Shown: positions 17,502 to 30,553, counted from the stretch's first letter. The stretch: 64,000 nucleotides of DNA from Mycobacterium sp. 852002-51163_SCH5372311 (GCF_001667115.1 NZ_LZIJ01000109.1:62001-126000), one strand, 5' to 3'. Notes: generated by a model from the sequence alone, not told the origin. Numbers and translations: made by a program.

Positions 17502-17984
17502 TCAGCCCTTGTCGACGATCTGCTCGACTCCGGCGATGCCTTTTTCGGTGCCAATGACTATCAGTACATCGCGGGCGCGCAGGATTTCGGCTGGGCCGGG
17601 CGAGGCGAGCACGTCCTCCTCGCGCACGATGGCCACGATCGAGGAGCCGGTGCGGGTACGCGCGTGGGTGTCGCCCAACGGGCGGTCCACGAAGGGACTG
17701 CCCGGCAGGATGTGGACCTGACCCGCTTCCAGCCCGGGCACTTCGCGGGTCAATTCGGTGAACCGCTCGGCGATCCGCGGTGCGCCCAGGATCTGGGCCA
17801 CGGTGTCGGCCTCCTCGTCGGTGAGCTGGAATACCGGTCGGGCCTGGTCCGGGTCATCGCGGCTATACAGGACGATGTCGAATTCGCCGCCGCGCCGGGC
17901 GATGATGCCGATCCGCTCACCCTGATGGCTGGTGAACTCATAGCGAAGGCCGACGCCGGGCAGCAGCACCTCCTTGACATCCAT
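17502..17984 (-). CDS. TrkA-C (RCK_C) regulatory subunit of the K+/H+ antiporter
   Basis: A 160-residue soluble protein. Residues 1-70 (MDVKEVLLPGVGLRYEF, GERIGIIARRGGEFDIVLY) match the KhtT-type N-terminal domain. Residues 80-158 form a TrkA-C/RCK_C ligand domain (GSPFVDRPLGDTHARTRTGSSIVAIVREEDVLASPGPAEILRARDVLIVIG). KhtT proteins bind a nucleotide or ion and gate the partner antiporter. The 4-bp gap to kefB implies one transcript and one complex. It corresponds to Rv3237c. Confidence 0.88.
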   Translation of the reverse strand: MDVKEVLLPGVGLRYEFTSHQGERIGIIARRGGEFDIVLYSRDDPDQARPVFQLTDEEADTVAQILGAPRIAERFTELTREVPGLEAGQVHILPGSPFVDRPLGDTHARTRTGSSIVAIVREEDVLASPGPAEILRARDVLIVIGTEKGIAGVEQIVDKG

Positions 17985-18066
17985 AGAACAATCCTTGACG
18001 AAATGCCGTCGGGATAGAAGCGCTACCGGCCAACCTCATATTTGCCGGCGCGGCGATAATCGTCGG

Positions 18067-18531
18067 ATGGACGGGAACACAGTCAGCGTCGAGCGCGTCA
18101 TCAACGCATCGCCCGACAAGATCTTCGCTCTATTGGCCGACGCGGGCAAACACGCGAGCTTCGACGGTTCGGAGTCGGTGAATCACGCCATGCAGGAATC
18201 GGTCCCACTGACGAAGGGATCGAAATTCGGCATGGCGATGCGCGGGCGTAAGGAGACGCTGTTCATCCCGTACCGGACCACCAACACAGTCATCGAGTAC
18301 GAGCCGGATCGCCGGATCGCATGGCAGACAACCTCGCTGGGTGGCCTGGTCGGCGGACGCATCTGGCGTTACGAGCTGACTCCAGCAGACGGCGGCACAC
18401 TGGTGCGCGAGACGTGGGATGTGTCCCAAGACAAGCAGAAGAAGCTGATCACGAGTGGTTCAATGGCCAAGCTGACCGAGGAAGGCATGCGCGCCACGCT
18501 CGAGCGGATCGCGCGACTGGTCGAGGGTTAG
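18067..18531 (+). CDS. SRPBCC-family protein
   Basis: A 154-residue START/Bet v1-like protein. It starts VSVERVINASPDKIFALLADAGKHASFDGS, with the helix-grip pattern ending TLVRETWDVSQ and a long C-terminal helix. Such proteins bind hydrophobic ligands; the ligand here is unknown. ATG 18067 follows a weak Shine-Dalgarno and is divergent from the TrkA-C gene. The stop overlaps that of the convergent MddA-like gene by 4 bp. Confidence 0.85.
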   Translation: MDGNTVSVERVINASPDKIFALLADAGKHASFDGSESVNHAMQESVPLTKGSKFGMAMRGRKETLFIPYRTTNTVIEYEPDRRIAWQTTSLGGLVGGRIWRYELTPADGGTLVRETWDVSQDKQKKLITSGSMAKLTEEGMRATLERIARLVEG

Positions 18532-19304
18532 CCCGAAGCCTCCGCCGGCTCAACGGTTTCGGCGGCAACCTCGCTGTGCCGGTGGGGAATCGGCAACAGC
18601 ATCGGCACCTGGCGGCGGTAGTCACGGTATTGGTCGCCCAGGTTCGCCACCAGGTCACGCTCTTCCAGCTGCACGGCGATCAGAATGTAGCCCGTGGTGG
18701 CGACCGCGAAAAGTAGGTGCCCCGCCGTCATCGTGGGTGTCGCCCAGAAGGCAATGCAGAACCCGAGCATGAGCGGATGGCGTACCAACCGGTAGAGGAA
18801 CTGGACGCGAAAACCGATGTCGGTATACGGCTTTCCGCGCCACGCCAGATACACCTGCCGAAGACCGAACAGGTCGAAGTGATTGACCATGAACGACGAC
18901 GCGAAGACCGTCGCCCAGCCCAGCCAGAACAGCGCCCACATAGCCAGGCGGGCGGCGGGCTGCCGCACATCCCAGATGACAGACGGCAGGGTGTGCCATT
19001 GCCAATACAGCAGCAGCAGTACGGCGCTCGAAAGCAACACGTAGGTGCTGCGCTCGATCGACTGCGGCACGATCCGCGTCCACCAGCGCTTGAACCCTGG
19101 CCGCGCCATGACGCTGTGCTGGACCGCGAACAACCCCAGCAACAGCACGTTGACCGCCAGCGCTTCGCCTACCGGGGCGGCGATGCCGTGGTCGACAGTG
19201 CGGGGCACGACGATCGCGCCGACGAAACCGACGGCATACAGGAAAGCAACCACGAAAGCCAGGTAGCACACGGCTCCGTAACCGATTGTCAAGAAACGCT
19301 TCAT
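18528..19304 (-). CDS. mddA: MddA-like methanethiol S-methyltransferase
   Basis: A 258-residue protein with about five membrane segments. The C-terminal pattern FLYRLVRHPLMLGFCIAFWATPTMT ... LEERDLVANLGDQYRDYRRQVPML is the NnrU/isoprenylcysteine methyltransferase-like signature of MddA. MddA methylates methanethiol to dimethyl sulfide with SAM. The orthologue is Rv3238c. Start ATG 19304 (MKRFLTIGYGA) is preferred over the longer frame to 19355. Activity on methanethiol is inferred by family. Confidence 0.85.
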   Translation of the reverse strand: MKRFLTIGYGAVCYLAFVVAFLYAVGFVGAIVVPRTVDHGIAAPVGEALAVNVLLLGLFAVQHSVMARPGFKRWWTRIVPQSIERSTYVLLSSAVLLLLYWQWHTLPSVIWDVRQPAARLAMWALFWLGWATVFASSFMVNHFDLFGLRQVYLAWRGKPYTDIGFRVQFLYRLVRHPLMLGFCIAFWATPTMTAGHLLFAVATTGYILIAVQLEERDLVANLGDQYRDYRRQVPMLLPIPHRHSEVAAETVEPAEASG

Positions 19305-19486
19305 GGCCCGATTGTCCTCCGCGCAGTCGTTTATCCCATGGGGCTTTCGCCCCATGTTTCAAACGGGCTAGCGCGGACGAAGGTTCAACGCGAACGGCGG
19401 TCAACCGGAAATATATCGGCTTCGACATAGGTTATCTATGACGTAACACACAGAACTACTCCGAGTTAGCACAGGAGGTGATGACC

Positions 19487-19897
19487 ATGCTGACGTTTGA
19501 CCCATTCCTCCGTGACATCGACCGTCTGACCCAGCAGCTATGGGGCACCGCCAACGGTACTGCGGCGACAGACGCCTGGCGTGAGGGCGACAAGCTGGTT
19601 GTCGAGATCGACCTGCCTGGCGTCCAGGCTGACTCGCTGGATGTCAGCGTCGATCACGACGTGTTGACCGTGCGCGCCGAGCGCCCGGAAGTAACCGACG
19701 GCCGCGAGTGGTTGGCCGCCGAACGCCCGCGCGGTGCGTTCACCCGGCGGCTGTACCTGGGCCAGAGCCTGGATACCGAACAGGTCAGCGCCGACTACAC
19801 CGACGGCGTGTTGCGGATAACCATCCCCGTGGCAGCGGCGGCCAAGCCGCGCAAGGTCGCCATTGCGACCGGCGCACAGCAGGCCATCAATGCCTGA
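19487..19897 (+). CDS. Small heat-shock protein, Hsp20/alpha-crystallin family
   Basis: A 136-residue protein with the short N-terminus MLTFDPFLRDIDRLTQQLW and an alpha-crystallin domain near residues 30-125. The domain runs from AWREGDKLVVEIDLPGVQADSLDVSVDHDVLTVRAER to GAFTRRLYLG and DGVLRITIPV. The C-terminal IxI/V-type motif is not clear. Similar 18-kDa antigens occur in M. avium and M. leprae. ATG 19487 is favoured because aggagg ends 8 bp upstream; ATG 19481 is too close. The gene ends in a strong terminator. From memory, M. tuberculosis has a transporter gene (Rv3239c) in this place instead. Confidence 0.9.
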   Translation: MLTFDPFLRDIDRLTQQLWGTANGTAATDAWREGDKLVVEIDLPGVQADSLDVSVDHDVLTVRAERPEVTDGREWLAAERPRGAFTRRLYLGQSLDTEQVSADYTDGVLRITIPVAAAAKPRKVAIATGAQQAINA

Positions 19898-19919
19898 TAC
19901 GACGCCTTATACGGCCAAG

Positions 19920-19957
19920 GGCGGGCCGCGCCAAGCTTTGGCGCGGCCCGCCTTTTT
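19920..19957 (+). terminator. Rho-independent terminator after hsp20
   Basis: A perfect 15-bp stem (19920-19934 with 19938-19952), a 3-nt loop and a T5 run at 19953-19957, 22 bp after the hsp20 stop. Such complete stem-plus-U-tract terminators are uncommon in mycobacteria. Confidence 0.92.
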
Positions 19958-20628
19958 CAGTGTTTTCAGTAGTGACATTCATGCGGTCCACGTAGATGGC
20001 CACGACAAGTGGCGGTGCGCTGATGAGTCTCAGTCAAGCGCTGACAATGCGTCGCAATATTCGTGGACGGCATGACAGCCATCGGATCTACGCGTTGTTC
20101 ATTCTTGCTGGTTCTCTCAAACCACCCCCTTCGTACGTACGGAACGAGTGCTGGCACTGTGCGTGTCACTTCGACTCGGAGGTGAACGCTGCCGCGGCCA
20201 CACCGCGCCGCTCGGGCGTCGGACCGGGAGTTCAGCGTCAAGAGTCGCCCATGCGGTCGGCCTGGCCGTCGTCGTCACGCTGATGCGCGCCCGGCTCCCA
20301 AAACGCCGGCGCGCCAGCAGCTCACGAGTGACTTGCTGAGCCGGTTCGCTCGGGCGCCGTAGGCGGATCCATTCGGCCTCCACGATCGCCGACGCCTCGA
20401 TGACCGCCGGGCAAACCGGCTCAACCGCACCCGGAGAGTCAAGACCAATCAACATCACATCCACCTCAGCTCGCGAGATGACCTGCACCTGTCGATATAT
20501 ATTTCTGATACCAGAACACTCAGATCATTTCAAGTGTCCACGGCATCGAATTACGGCGAATGCGCCTGTGGCTAGCCATGATTGCCCGGGTTCTCACTCG
20601 CGCCATACAGGCGCTCGCCGTCGCCGGG
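19958..20628. other. Poorly explained gap between hsp20 and secA1
   Basis: Apart from the tentative frame at 20117-20455, nothing recognisable is present. The segment is less GC-rich than its surroundings, with an AT-rich patch near 20490-20530. From memory the M. tuberculosis locus has a large transporter gene here, so this may be the scar of a gene loss or replacement. Confidence 0.5.
20117..20455 (-). CDS. Possible hypothetical protein
   Basis: An open frame of about 112 residues beginning MLIGLDSPGAVEPVCPAVIEA, with a plausible Shine-Dalgarno (gagg about 8 bp upstream) and GC-rich third codon positions in the first half (ASAIVEAEWIRLRRPSEPAQQVTRELLARRR). The second half is Pro, Arg and Ser rich with weaker codon bias, so only the first part may be real, or the gene may be decaying. 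I recognise no family. Upstream DNA (20490-20530) is AT-rich and could hold a promoter. Treat as tentative. Confidence 0.35.
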   Translation of the reverse strand: MLIGLDSPGAVEPVCPAVIEASAIVEAEWIRLRRPSEPAQQVTRELLARRRFGSRARISVTTTARPTAWATLDAELPVRRPSGAVWPRQRSPPSRSDTHSASTRSVRTKGVV

Positions 20629-23475
<2,847 letters not shown>

Positions 23476-23642
23476 GGTGTTGTCCCCTTTTGTCGGGATG
23501 TTCCCTGTGGGATGTTCCCCTTTTGGCAGGAGTCTTCTTCGACAGGCGACTCCATCGTAGGTGACGAGCCGGTGCTGACCGTCCGCAAGGCGATCGCGAG
23601 CGCGGCCGTGCGCGCGCAACGGGTCGCCGCCCGAAGACCCCG

Positions 23643-24353
23643 TCAGGCGAGCCTGATCAGGCCGTAATCGTAGGCGTGCCGACGGTAGACCACCGACGGC
23701 CGTTCAGTCTCCTTGTCATAGAACAAGAAGAAGTCGTGCCCGACCAGCTCCATCTCGTAGAGCGCATCGTCGACCGACATCGGCTTGGCCTGGTGCTCCT
23801 TGACCCGGACGATGCGGCCAGGCTCATGATCGGTGTCGGCTTTGAGTTCCTCACCGTCGTGTTCCGGTGGCTCGACGGCCTTCTTCTTGCGTGGCTTGGG
23901 GGTCTGCGCGGTCGCGGGCACTACGGCGGTGGCCGCGGCCAATGAAACCGGGGTCTTGTCCCCGTAGTGCACTTTGCGCCGATCCTTGACGCGGCGCAGG
24001 CGGTTCTCCAGTTTGGCGACCGCGCCCTCGAATGCGGCATAGAAGCTGTCGGCGCACGCCTCCCCCCGGACTACCGGCCCGCGGCCGCGAGCGGTGATCT
24101 CCACGTGCTGACAGGACTTGCGCTGGCGTCGGTTGCGTTCGTGATCGAGTTCGACGTCGAACAAGTAGATGGTCCGGTCGAACCGTTCCAGGCGAGCGAG
24201 TTTCTGCGAGACGTAAATGCGGTAATGGTCGGGGATCTCGACGTTGCGGCCTTTGACGACGACTTCGGCATGCGCCGCCGGTTCGGCCTGTTCGTCGGTG
24301 TCGGCTGGCAGTTGGTCCAGGGCCCGACTGGAATCCACGGTTAGCCTTGACAT
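23643..24353 (-). CDS. hpf: Long-form ribosome hibernation-promoting factor
   Basis: A 236-residue protein. The N-terminal HPF/RaiA domain (about residues 25-135) contains [31 protein letters not shown] and [27 protein letters not shown]. The C-terminal dimerisation domain (about 178-236) contains [45 protein letters not shown] basic linker ([17 protein letters not shown]) joins them. Long HPF proteins pair 70S ribosomes into inactive 100S dimers or otherwise store them. It corresponds to Rv3241c (RafS-like). ATG 24353 is used; TTG 24362 is possible. Confidence 0.92.
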   Translation of the reverse strand: MSRLTVDSSRALDQLPADTDEQAEPAAHAEVVVKGRNVEIPDHYRIYVSQKLARLERFDRTIYLFDVELDHERNRRQRKSCQHVEITARGRGPVVRGEACADSFYAAFEGAVAKLENRLRRVKDRRKVHYGDKTPVSLAAATAVVPATAQTPKPRKKKAVEPPEHDGEELKADTDHEPGRIVRVKEHQAKPMSVDDALYEMELVGHDFFLFYDKETERPSVVYRRHAYDYGLIRLA

Positions 24354-24668
24354 ACGTGACAACTCGTTTCTCTTTTCGCGTCACACGCGCCCTGCGTGCC
24401 GGCATTTCTGAACGCGCCGACGGGGTTGGAGCGGTTCCTAATCGGTTGCCGCCGCAGGCTGCCCGCCGGGGCAAGGTGTCGAATACTCACCCCCTTCCCG
24501 TGGTGGCGTTTCAACCTGGGAAATCTCGACCATGAGTCTTCCGGTAAGCCAAGAACGTTGTTCTCGACGTTAGCTCGTGTTAGCCCCGGCGTGCCACCAA
24601 TTTGGGTGAGCTGTTGCGAGTTCTTCACGTCTTCATGGGATCTTCATCGGTTCGGCACACCAGCTGCC
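24354..24668. other. Gap between hpf and the comF-like gene
   Basis: These 315 bp hold no credible gene. They must contain the hpf promoter. No clear operator, terminator hairpin or repeat is visible. Confidence 0.6.
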
Positions 24669-25301
24669 TCACGCCGCCGCGAGGGTCAGAACGGCGCTCA
24701 CGTGGACCCCGGCTGCACGCAGCACCCGGACGGATTCGCGAGCCGTCGCACCGGTCGTGACGACATCGTCGACGACCATCACTTCGGTGCGCGGCGGCCG
24801 GCCCCGCAGCCGCACCCGACCCGCGATATTGCGTTCCCGGGCCGAGGTGCCAAGGCCGACCGAGTCACGTGCCATCGCCCTCATTCGCAGTGCGTCTGCG
24901 ACGGCGATATCCGGGTGCCCCGCGACCGCAGCCGCCGCCATTCGGGCGACGGGGTCACCTCCGCGCCGGCGGGCCGCCGAGCGCCGCGTCGGCGCGGGCA
25001 CGATGCTCAGCGGCGTGTCGACCAGGCCCCACGACAGCAGCCGGTGGACACCCACCGCCAGCGCGCATGCCAGCGGCTTGGCCAGGTCGGCGCGGCCGTG
25101 CTCCTTCAGTGCCAGGACCGCCTGGCGGCGGGCGCCGGCGTAGCGGCCGAGCGCGAACACCGGCACCTGCGGGTCGATGCGCGGGCTCAGCACATGCGGC
25201 TGGTCGGCTTTGACGTCGAGCTCGGCCGCGCAGGCATCGCACCAACGTGTCGACGGCGCCCCGCAGCCGCCGCATTCCAGCGGCAGGATCAGATCGAGCA
25301 C
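24669..25301 (-). CDS. ComF-family phosphoribosyltransferase-like protein
   Basis: A 210-residue protein. The N-terminal zinc-ribbon half has CGGCGAPSTRWCDAC (near 10-24). The type I phosphoribosyltransferase domain carries the PRPP loop VMVVDDVVTTGATARES near 174-190. ComF proteins are linked to DNA uptake in competent bacteria, but the role in mycobacteria is unclear. It corresponds to Rv3242c. It lies upstream of hpf on the same strand, 315 bp away, so it may be transcribed separately. Confidence 0.87.
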   Translation of the reverse strand: MLDLILPLECGGCGAPSTRWCDACAAELDVKADQPHVLSPRIDPQVPVFALGRYAGARRQAVLALKEHGRADLAKPLACALAVGVHRLLSWGLVDTPLSIVPAPTRRSAARRRGGDPVARMAAAAVAGHPDIAVADALRMRAMARDSVGLGTSARERNIAGRVRLRGRPPRTEVMVVDDVVTTGATARESVRVLRAAGVHVSAVLTLAAA

Positions 25302-25417
25302 ACCGCAAGTGTGCTGGCCGGGTCTGACACGCTCAGCCGGTCGGCGAGCGTGTTCTCACGGCGAGCTTTCGCCCGATTTTTCGCACTGGGTACACGTTCG
25401 GCGCGAACAGCGGCCGT

Positions 25418-26248
25418 TTAGTCCGAGCTTTTGAATACCGATGGCCAGGCGAAGCTGAGCGCGCCCTGACTCAGCCGGCTGATGAGGTCTTCGAGGTACT
25501 TCAGCGGCAACTCCATCCGCCACTCCGGCAGCAGACCCGTCAACTGCAGGGAATCCACGCCCACGCTGACGCCGGTGACCAGCAACCCGTGCGGCAGCTC
25601 GGGTAGCGGCACACGGTAGGCGGGCATCCGGGCCGGCAACGTCCAACGCCGTTGCCCGGTGACCAACGCGCGCGGGCGCAGCCACAAGGTCTTACCCACC
25701 ACGTCCACGTCGACGTCCAGACCTCCCCAGCCGGGCCGACGGGCCCACCGCAGCCGGGCGTTCCCGTCCTCGCACAGCTCTCCGCGCAACTGCGGCGTCG
25801 CCCGGCGCAGCACATCGTCGAAAATGTGCGACGACACCGCCGTCGACAGCTCCGCCGGGGCGGCCACCACCAGCGGCGGCATGCCCGGACGGATGTGCAG
25901 GTTGTGCAAGACCGCATCGGCGGTCTTCAGGTGGTTGCGGTCCCACCGGACGTCGCGGGCCGCCAGCCGCACGTCACCGAGCTGGCCGACCGTCAAACCC
26001 TGCGGATCCAGGGCCGAATCCAGCTCGGTGACGGTCAGCACAACGTCCTGGTCCCCGATCCGGACCGTCACTTCCTTGCCGACGAGCAGTTGCTGCAGCG
26101 TGAGGAACAAGGTCCGGTAGGGCATCGCGGCGGCCTGGGCAGCACTCGCCGTGACCGACGGCAGCCCGCTTGAGGACCACAACGAGCCCAGCATCTCCAG
26201 CGCGCCGAAGGGGTCCTCCCAACGCAGGCGGGGAACTCTCGGCGACAT
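25418..26248 (-). CDS. LmeA-like lipid-binding protein (DUF2993)
   Basis: A 276-residue protein matching the DUF2993/LmeA family. It contains PYRTLFLTLQQLLVGKEVTVRIGDQDVVLTVTEL near 45-78, GQLGDVRLAARDVRW and PHGLLVTGVSVGVDSLQLTGLLPEWRMELPL near the end. No convincing signal peptide is visible, unlike the periplasmic LmeA of mycobacteria, so it may act on the cytoplasmic side or have a mis-set start. ATG 26248 is preferred to TTG 26254. It corresponds to Rv3243c. Confidence 0.8.
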   Translation of the reverse strand: MSPRVPRLRWEDPFGALEMLGSLWSSSGLPSVTASAAQAAAMPYRTLFLTLQQLLVGKEVTVRIGDQDVVLTVTELDSALDPQGLTVGQLGDVRLAARDVRWDRNHLKTADAVLHNLHIRPGMPPLVVAAPAELSTAVSSHIFDDVLRRATPQLRGELCEDGNARLRWARRPGWGGLDVDVDVVGKTLWLRPRALVTGQRRWTLPARMPAYRVPLPELPHGLLVTGVSVGVDSLQLTGLLPEWRMELPLKYLEDLISRLSQGALSFAWPSVFKSSD

Positions 26249-26341
26249 CGGCAATGCTTTCTCTAGGCCACCTTCCTGCCGAGAGTAACCGGTAGGGTCG
26301 CCTCGCCGATACGACTCGATCGGCCAATACGAAACGCCAGC

Positions 26342-28111
26342 TCAGCCGGGTAATACCGGGGCCGCGCCCGGCGCCATCAGCCCGGGCACCTCCAGCCAGC
26401 CCTGCTGGCTTTCGGCAACCGAGGCCGAATACTGCAGCACTCCTTGCGGCGCTCCGACGTAGACCGTCGACGGGTTGGCCGCAATCGAGAACAGCGGAAT
26501 CGCCAACCCGCGGGCCGGCGCATCGGAGTTCACCCCGTCGAGGTTCACGTACGACACCGGGTGCGTGGCATCGTTGCGGGTCACCACGATGTCGTCGCCG
26601 GTTCGCCAGTACAGCGACACCACCGAGGCTCCCAACCCGAAGCCCAGCCGGCGCGGATAGGTCAGCGCGAACTGGCCGGCCTGCGTCTGCTCGACGCCCG
26701 CCAGGATCACCTGCCCGCCGATCACCATCGCGGCGCGAGTCCCGTCCCGGGATAGCTGCAGATCGGTGATCGGCCCCGGGAATCGGCTGGCCACCGCGGC
26801 GGAATCGACCGGGATACGCGCGGGTTGTCCCGACGCCGGCTCCGGGATCGCCCGCAGCACATTGTTGGAGTCGACCACCACCCAGACCGCGTCGTCCAGC
26901 GCCCAGCTGGGGCGCGACAAGCTGTGTCCGTCGGCGGACTGGACCGCCTCGCCGCCGAGGTCTCCGATCCACAGCGATGCGGCCATGTCCGGGGCGCCGC
27001 GTCGCAACGTCACCACCGACGCCACCTGGCGCCCATTGCGCGACAGAGCAGCACCGGTCTGGTCGCCCATGCGTCCGAAGGCTCCGGGCAGCGGAGTGAC
27101 GCGTTGTGCGTCCACCCCGACCAATGATCCGTTCACCAGCGCGTGCAAGCCCGCGCCGGCGCCGTCGGCCACGCCCGGGTCGGTCGCGGCGACGTCGGAC
27201 GTGTTCCAGCCCTCGGCAAACCTGTCGTCCAGCGGAGCGCCGTCGGCATTGATCACGTACGGCCCCCGGATGTCGGCCCGCGCCAGGGTCCAAATGATCT
27301 GCGCGGCAAGCAATTGCCTACTGTGCGGATCGGTGGTGGTCAGTTTCTCCAGATCGATGCGCGCCCCGCCGTAGCCGCTGCCGATGCCGTTCTTGCCGCC
27401 GTCGGCCCGGGTCACCGGTCCGCGCAGCCGCAGCGGCGGGGCCAGCAGGTTGCGCACCGTGTGCGCCATCTCAGGGCGCGGCCCCGCCAGCAGTTTGGAG
27501 ACGAGCTCGGTGGCCAGCTGGTCATGATCGGACACCGCGACATAGCGCGGGTCGGGAACCACGGTCTTGCCGGTGGGGTCGGCGAAGTACAACGTGTTGC
27601 GTTTGTAGGTCGCCTGGAACTGTTGCCAGTCCAGGAAGACCCCGTTGGGCAGACGGTCGATTCGCCAGCCACCCGACGTCTTGACCAATTCGATCTGACC
27701 CGGGTCGGGCAGCACGCCCTCGGCGGTTTCGAACACCCCCACATCGGACAGCGAACCCAGGATGTCCGCCCGCATCGTCGCCGAAACACGTTCGGCGGCA
27801 CGGGTTTCGACGAACACCACATGGTCGATCAGCAGTGCGCTACCAGCGTCGTCCCAAGCGTTGGACGCCGACTGGGTGAGGAACTGCCGCGCCGCCAGAT
27901 GCCGGTTGGCGGGGTCGGCGGTGGCCTTGAGGAACTCGCGCAGCAGCACGTCTGGATCCATGCCCGGGGTGGGCTTGGGCAGATTCGACGGCGCCGGTCG
28001 CTCGATGGTGCCGATGGCTTGCGGGGCCGACGAACTGGGCACTCCCGCGCAGCCGGCGAGCAGGACGGCCGCGCACGCCAGCCGCAGCATCATCAAGAAC
28101 CGCCGCATCAC
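26342..28111 (-). CDS. lpqB: Lipoprotein LpqB
   Basis: A 589-residue lipoprotein with a signal peptide and lipobox LLAGCAG near residues 17-23, so Cys21 is lipidated. An N-terminal GerMN-type domain (near 60-330, [27 protein letters not shown]) precedes a beta-propeller-like C-terminal half. LpqB works with the MtrAB two-component system and modulates MtrB. It starts GTG 28111 or ATG 28108, overlapping the mtrB stop by 1-4 bp, which shows tight coupling in the mtrA-mtrB-lpqB operon. Confidence 0.95.
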   Translation of the reverse strand: MMRRFLMMLRLACAAVLLAGCAGVPSSSAPQAIGTIERPAPSNLPKPTPGMDPDVLLREFLKATADPANRHLAARQFLTQSASNAWDDAGSALLIDHVVFVETRAAERVSATMRADILGSLSDVGVFETAEGVLPDPGQIELVKTSGGWRIDRLPNGVFLDWQQFQATYKRNTLYFADPTGKTVVPDPRYVAVSDHDQLATELVSKLLAGPRPEMAHTVRNLLAPPLRLRGPVTRADGGKNGIGSGYGGARIDLEKLTTTDPHSRQLLAAQIIWTLARADIRGPYVINADGAPLDDRFAEGWNTSDVAATDPGVADGAGAGLHALVNGSLVGVDAQRVTPLPGAFGRMGDQTGAALSRNGRQVASVVTLRRGAPDMAASLWIGDLGGEAVQSADGHSLSRPSWALDDAVWVVVDSNNVLRAIPEPASGQPARIPVDSAAVASRFPGPITDLQLSRDGTRAAMVIGGQVILAGVEQTQAGQFALTYPRRLGFGLGASVVSLYWRTGDDIVVTRNDATHPVSYVNLDGVNSDAPARGLAIPLFSIAANPSTVYVGAPQGVLQYSASVAESQQGWLEVPGLMAPGAAPVLPG

Positions 28112-29790
28112 CCGCTCCGTTCGGCGTGCTCACGCTGACGCTCTTGGCGCGGCTGCCCTGGGGTTTGCGGTGGTTGGGCGGGCGGTTGGGCAATCGGTTT
28201 CATCGGAAGTGGACTGGTGGTGACTTTGTGACCCCGGAACAGGGGAAGCGTCAGCCGGAAGCAGGCGCCCTCGCCCGGCTCGCCCCACGCCTCCAGCCGG
28301 CCCTGGTGTAGCCGGGCGTCCTCGATGCTGATCGCCAGCCCCAGCCCGGTGCCGCCGGATCGCCGCACCCGGGACGGGTCCGAGCGCCAGAACCGGCTGA
28401 ACACCAGCTTCTCTTCGCCGGGGCGCAGTCCCACTCCGTAGTCGCGGACGGTGACGGCGACGGTGTCTTCGTCGGCGGCCATCCGGATGTCCACCGGCTG
28501 GTGCTCGGCATGGTCGATGGCGTTGGCGATCAGGTTGCGCAGGATCCGCTCGACCCGTCGCGCGTCGACCTCTGCGATCACCTCCTCGGTGGGCAGGTCT
28601 ACGCGCAGCGTGATGCCCGCCTCCTCGGCCAGGTGGCCGACATTTCCCAGCGCGCTGTTGACGGTGGTGCGAAGGTCCACCGCCTCGACGGACAACTCGG
28701 CCACACCGGCGTCGTGCCGGGAGATCTCCAGCAGGTCGTTGAGCAGCGTCTCGAACCGGTCCAGCTCGTTGACCATCAGCTCGGTGGAGCGCCGCAGCGT
28801 GGGGTCCAGGTCGGAGCTGTGGTCGTAGATCAAGTCGGCGGCCATCCGCACGGTGGTCAGCGGGGTACGCAGTTCGTGGCTGACGTCGGAGGTGAAGCGG
28901 CGCTGCAGGTTACCGAACTCCTCCAGCTGGGCGATCTGCCGGGACAGGCTCTCGGCCATGTCGTTGAACGACACCGCCAGCCGCGCCATGTCGTCCTCAC
29001 CTCGCACCGGCATCCGTTCGGACAGATGCCCTTCGGCGAACCGCTCGGCGATGCGCGACGCCGAGCGCACCGGCACTACCACCTGGCGCGAGACCAGGAT
29101 CGCGATGCCGGCGAACAGCACCAACAGCACCAGGCCGCCGGTGGCCATCGTCCCGCGCACCAGCGTTACCGTGGCCTGCTCGTTTTTGAGCGGAAAGATC
29201 AGGTAGAGCTCCAGGTTGGCCACCCGCGACGACGTCGGCGTGCCGATGATCAGCGCCGGCCCGCTGTAGCCCTCGGTATGCACAGTGGCGTACTGGTAGG
29301 CCGCCTGCCCGGCCTTGACGAAACCGCGCAACGAACCGGGCACCTGCTCGACGGGCCCCGCGGTGGTCGCCGCGCGCGGACCGTCACCGGGCACCATCAG
29401 CACCGCGTCGAACGCGCCGGCCAGACCGACGGCAGAGGCCGGGTCGGTTTTCGAGGTCAGAGTGTTACGGGCCAGCTGCAGGCTACTGTCCAGCGAGCGG
29501 GTCTCCTCGCCGTTGACGATCCCGCTGACCGTGGTGCGCGCCCGCTCGATCTGCTCGATGGCGGCTTTCACCTTGACGTCGAGCACGCGATTGGTGAGCT
29601 GGCTGGTCAGCACGAAGCCCAGCGCCAAGATCACGGCCAGCGACAGTCCAAGCGTCAGCGAAACGACTCGCAGCTGCAGCGATCGCCGCCAAGCGACGCT
29701 CACGGCCCGGCTCAGCGCACTCATGCCGCGTGCCATGGGACCCGATCGCCCCCAACGACCGCGTGTGCGCCGTCGTGAGCCCCACGTCAC
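28108..29790 (-). CDS. mtrB: Sensor histidine kinase MtrB
   Basis: A 560-residue kinase. Membrane segments are near 40-62 ([20 protein letters not shown]) and 213-234, with an extracellular domain between and a HAMP domain near 235-290. The H-box is [17 protein letters not shown] near 303-319. The N-box ([14 protein letters not shown]) and G-boxes ([34 protein letters not shown]) are complete. The C-terminal tail is Pro and Gln rich. MtrB phosphorylates MtrA and couples cell division and wall metabolism to gene expression. It ends in overlap with lpqB. Confidence 0.96.
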   Translation of the reverse strand: MTWGSRRRTRGRWGRSGPMARGMSALSRAVSVAWRRSLQLRVVSLTLGLSLAVILALGFVLTSQLTNRVLDVKVKAAIEQIERARTTVSGIVNGEETRSLDSSLQLARNTLTSKTDPASAVGLAGAFDAVLMVPGDGPRAATTAGPVEQVPGSLRGFVKAGQAAYQYATVHTEGYSGPALIIGTPTSSRVANLELYLIFPLKNEQATVTLVRGTMATGGLVLLVLFAGIAILVSRQVVVPVRSASRIAERFAEGHLSERMPVRGEDDMARLAVSFNDMAESLSRQIAQLEEFGNLQRRFTSDVSHELRTPLTTVRMAADLIYDHSSDLDPTLRRSTELMVNELDRFETLLNDLLEISRHDAGVAELSVEAVDLRTTVNSALGNVGHLAEEAGITLRVDLPTEEVIAEVDARRVERILRNLIANAIDHAEHQPVDIRMAADEDTVAVTVRDYGVGLRPGEEKLVFSRFWRSDPSRVRRSGGTGLGLAISIEDARLHQGRLEAWGEPGEGACFRLTLPLFRGHKVTTSPLPMKPIAQPPAQPPQTPGQPRQERQREHAERSG

Positions 29791-29866
29791 CGGCGCCGGT
29801 CCTCCTCAAAGTCGTCCCCTCGCAAGCTGGGGTGCCCCGAGCGCCACGCATCGTCTGCAGGGCAGG

Positions 29867-30553
29867 TCACGGAGGTCCGGCCTTGTATCCCACTCCTCGA
29901 ACGGTGAGAACCACAGTCGGGTTCTCCGGGTCTTTCTCGACCTTGGCGCGCAGACGCTGGACGTGCACGTTCACCAGGCGGGTATCCGCCGGGTGCCGGT
30001 ACCCCCATACCTGTTCGAGCAGCACATCACGAGTAAACACCTGGCGGGGTTTGCGCGCCAACGCGACCAACAGGTCGAACTCCAGCGGTGTCAGCGAGAT
30101 CTGCTCGCCGTTGCGGGTCACCTTGTGGGCCGGCACGTCGATCTCGACGTCGGCGATGGACAGCATCTCGGCCGGCTCGTCGTCGTTGCGCCGCAGCCGT
30201 GCCCGCACCCGCGCCACCAGCTCCTTGGGCTTGAACGGCTTCATGATGTAGTCGTCGGCGCCCGACTCCAGGCCCAGCACCACGTCCACGGTGTCGGTCT
30301 TGGCGGTCAGCATCACGATCGGGACCCCGGAGTCGGCACGCAGCACGCGGCACACGTCGATGCCGTTCATGCCGGGCAGCATCAAGTCCAGCAGCACCAA
30401 ATCCGGTCGCAGCTCACGTACCGCAGTCAGTGCCTGGGTGCCGTCGCCCACGACCGCGGTGTCGAAGCCCTCCCCACGCAGCACGATGGTCAGCATCTCC
30501 GCCAGCGAAGCGTCGTCATCGACGACGAGAATCCTTTGCCTCATGCTGTCCAT
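29867..30553 (-). CDS. mtrA: Response regulator MtrA
   Basis: A 228-residue OmpR/PhoB-type regulator, nearly identical to M. tuberculosis MtrA as I recall it. The receiver domain holds the acidic pocket VVDDD, phospho-acceptor Asp56 (LVLLDLMLPG) and Lys in IMKPFKPKEL. The winged-helix domain (about 130-228) ends RGVGYKAGPP. MtrA controls dnaA, ripA, rpf and other division genes. ATG 30553 (MDSMRQRIL) is the conserved start. It is 76 bp before mtrB and leads the operon. Confidence 0.97.
   Translation of the reverse strand: MDSMRQRILVVDDDASLAEMLTIVLRGEGFDTAVVGDGTQALTAVRELRPDLVLLDLMLPGMNGIDVCRVLRADSGVPIVMLTAKTDTVDVVLGLESGADDYIMKPFKPKELVARVRARLRRNDDEPAEMLSIADVEIDVPAHKVTRNGEQISLTPLEFDLLVALARKPRQVFTRDVLLEQVWGYRHPADTRLVNVHVQRLRAKVEKDPENPTVVLTVRGVGYKAGPP

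Noticed and set aside
20117-20200. CIRCE-like heat-shock operator (gagtgctggcac) near 20150
   Set aside because: Only one half matches the TTAGCACTC-N9-GAGTGCTAA pattern and no chaperone gene follows it.
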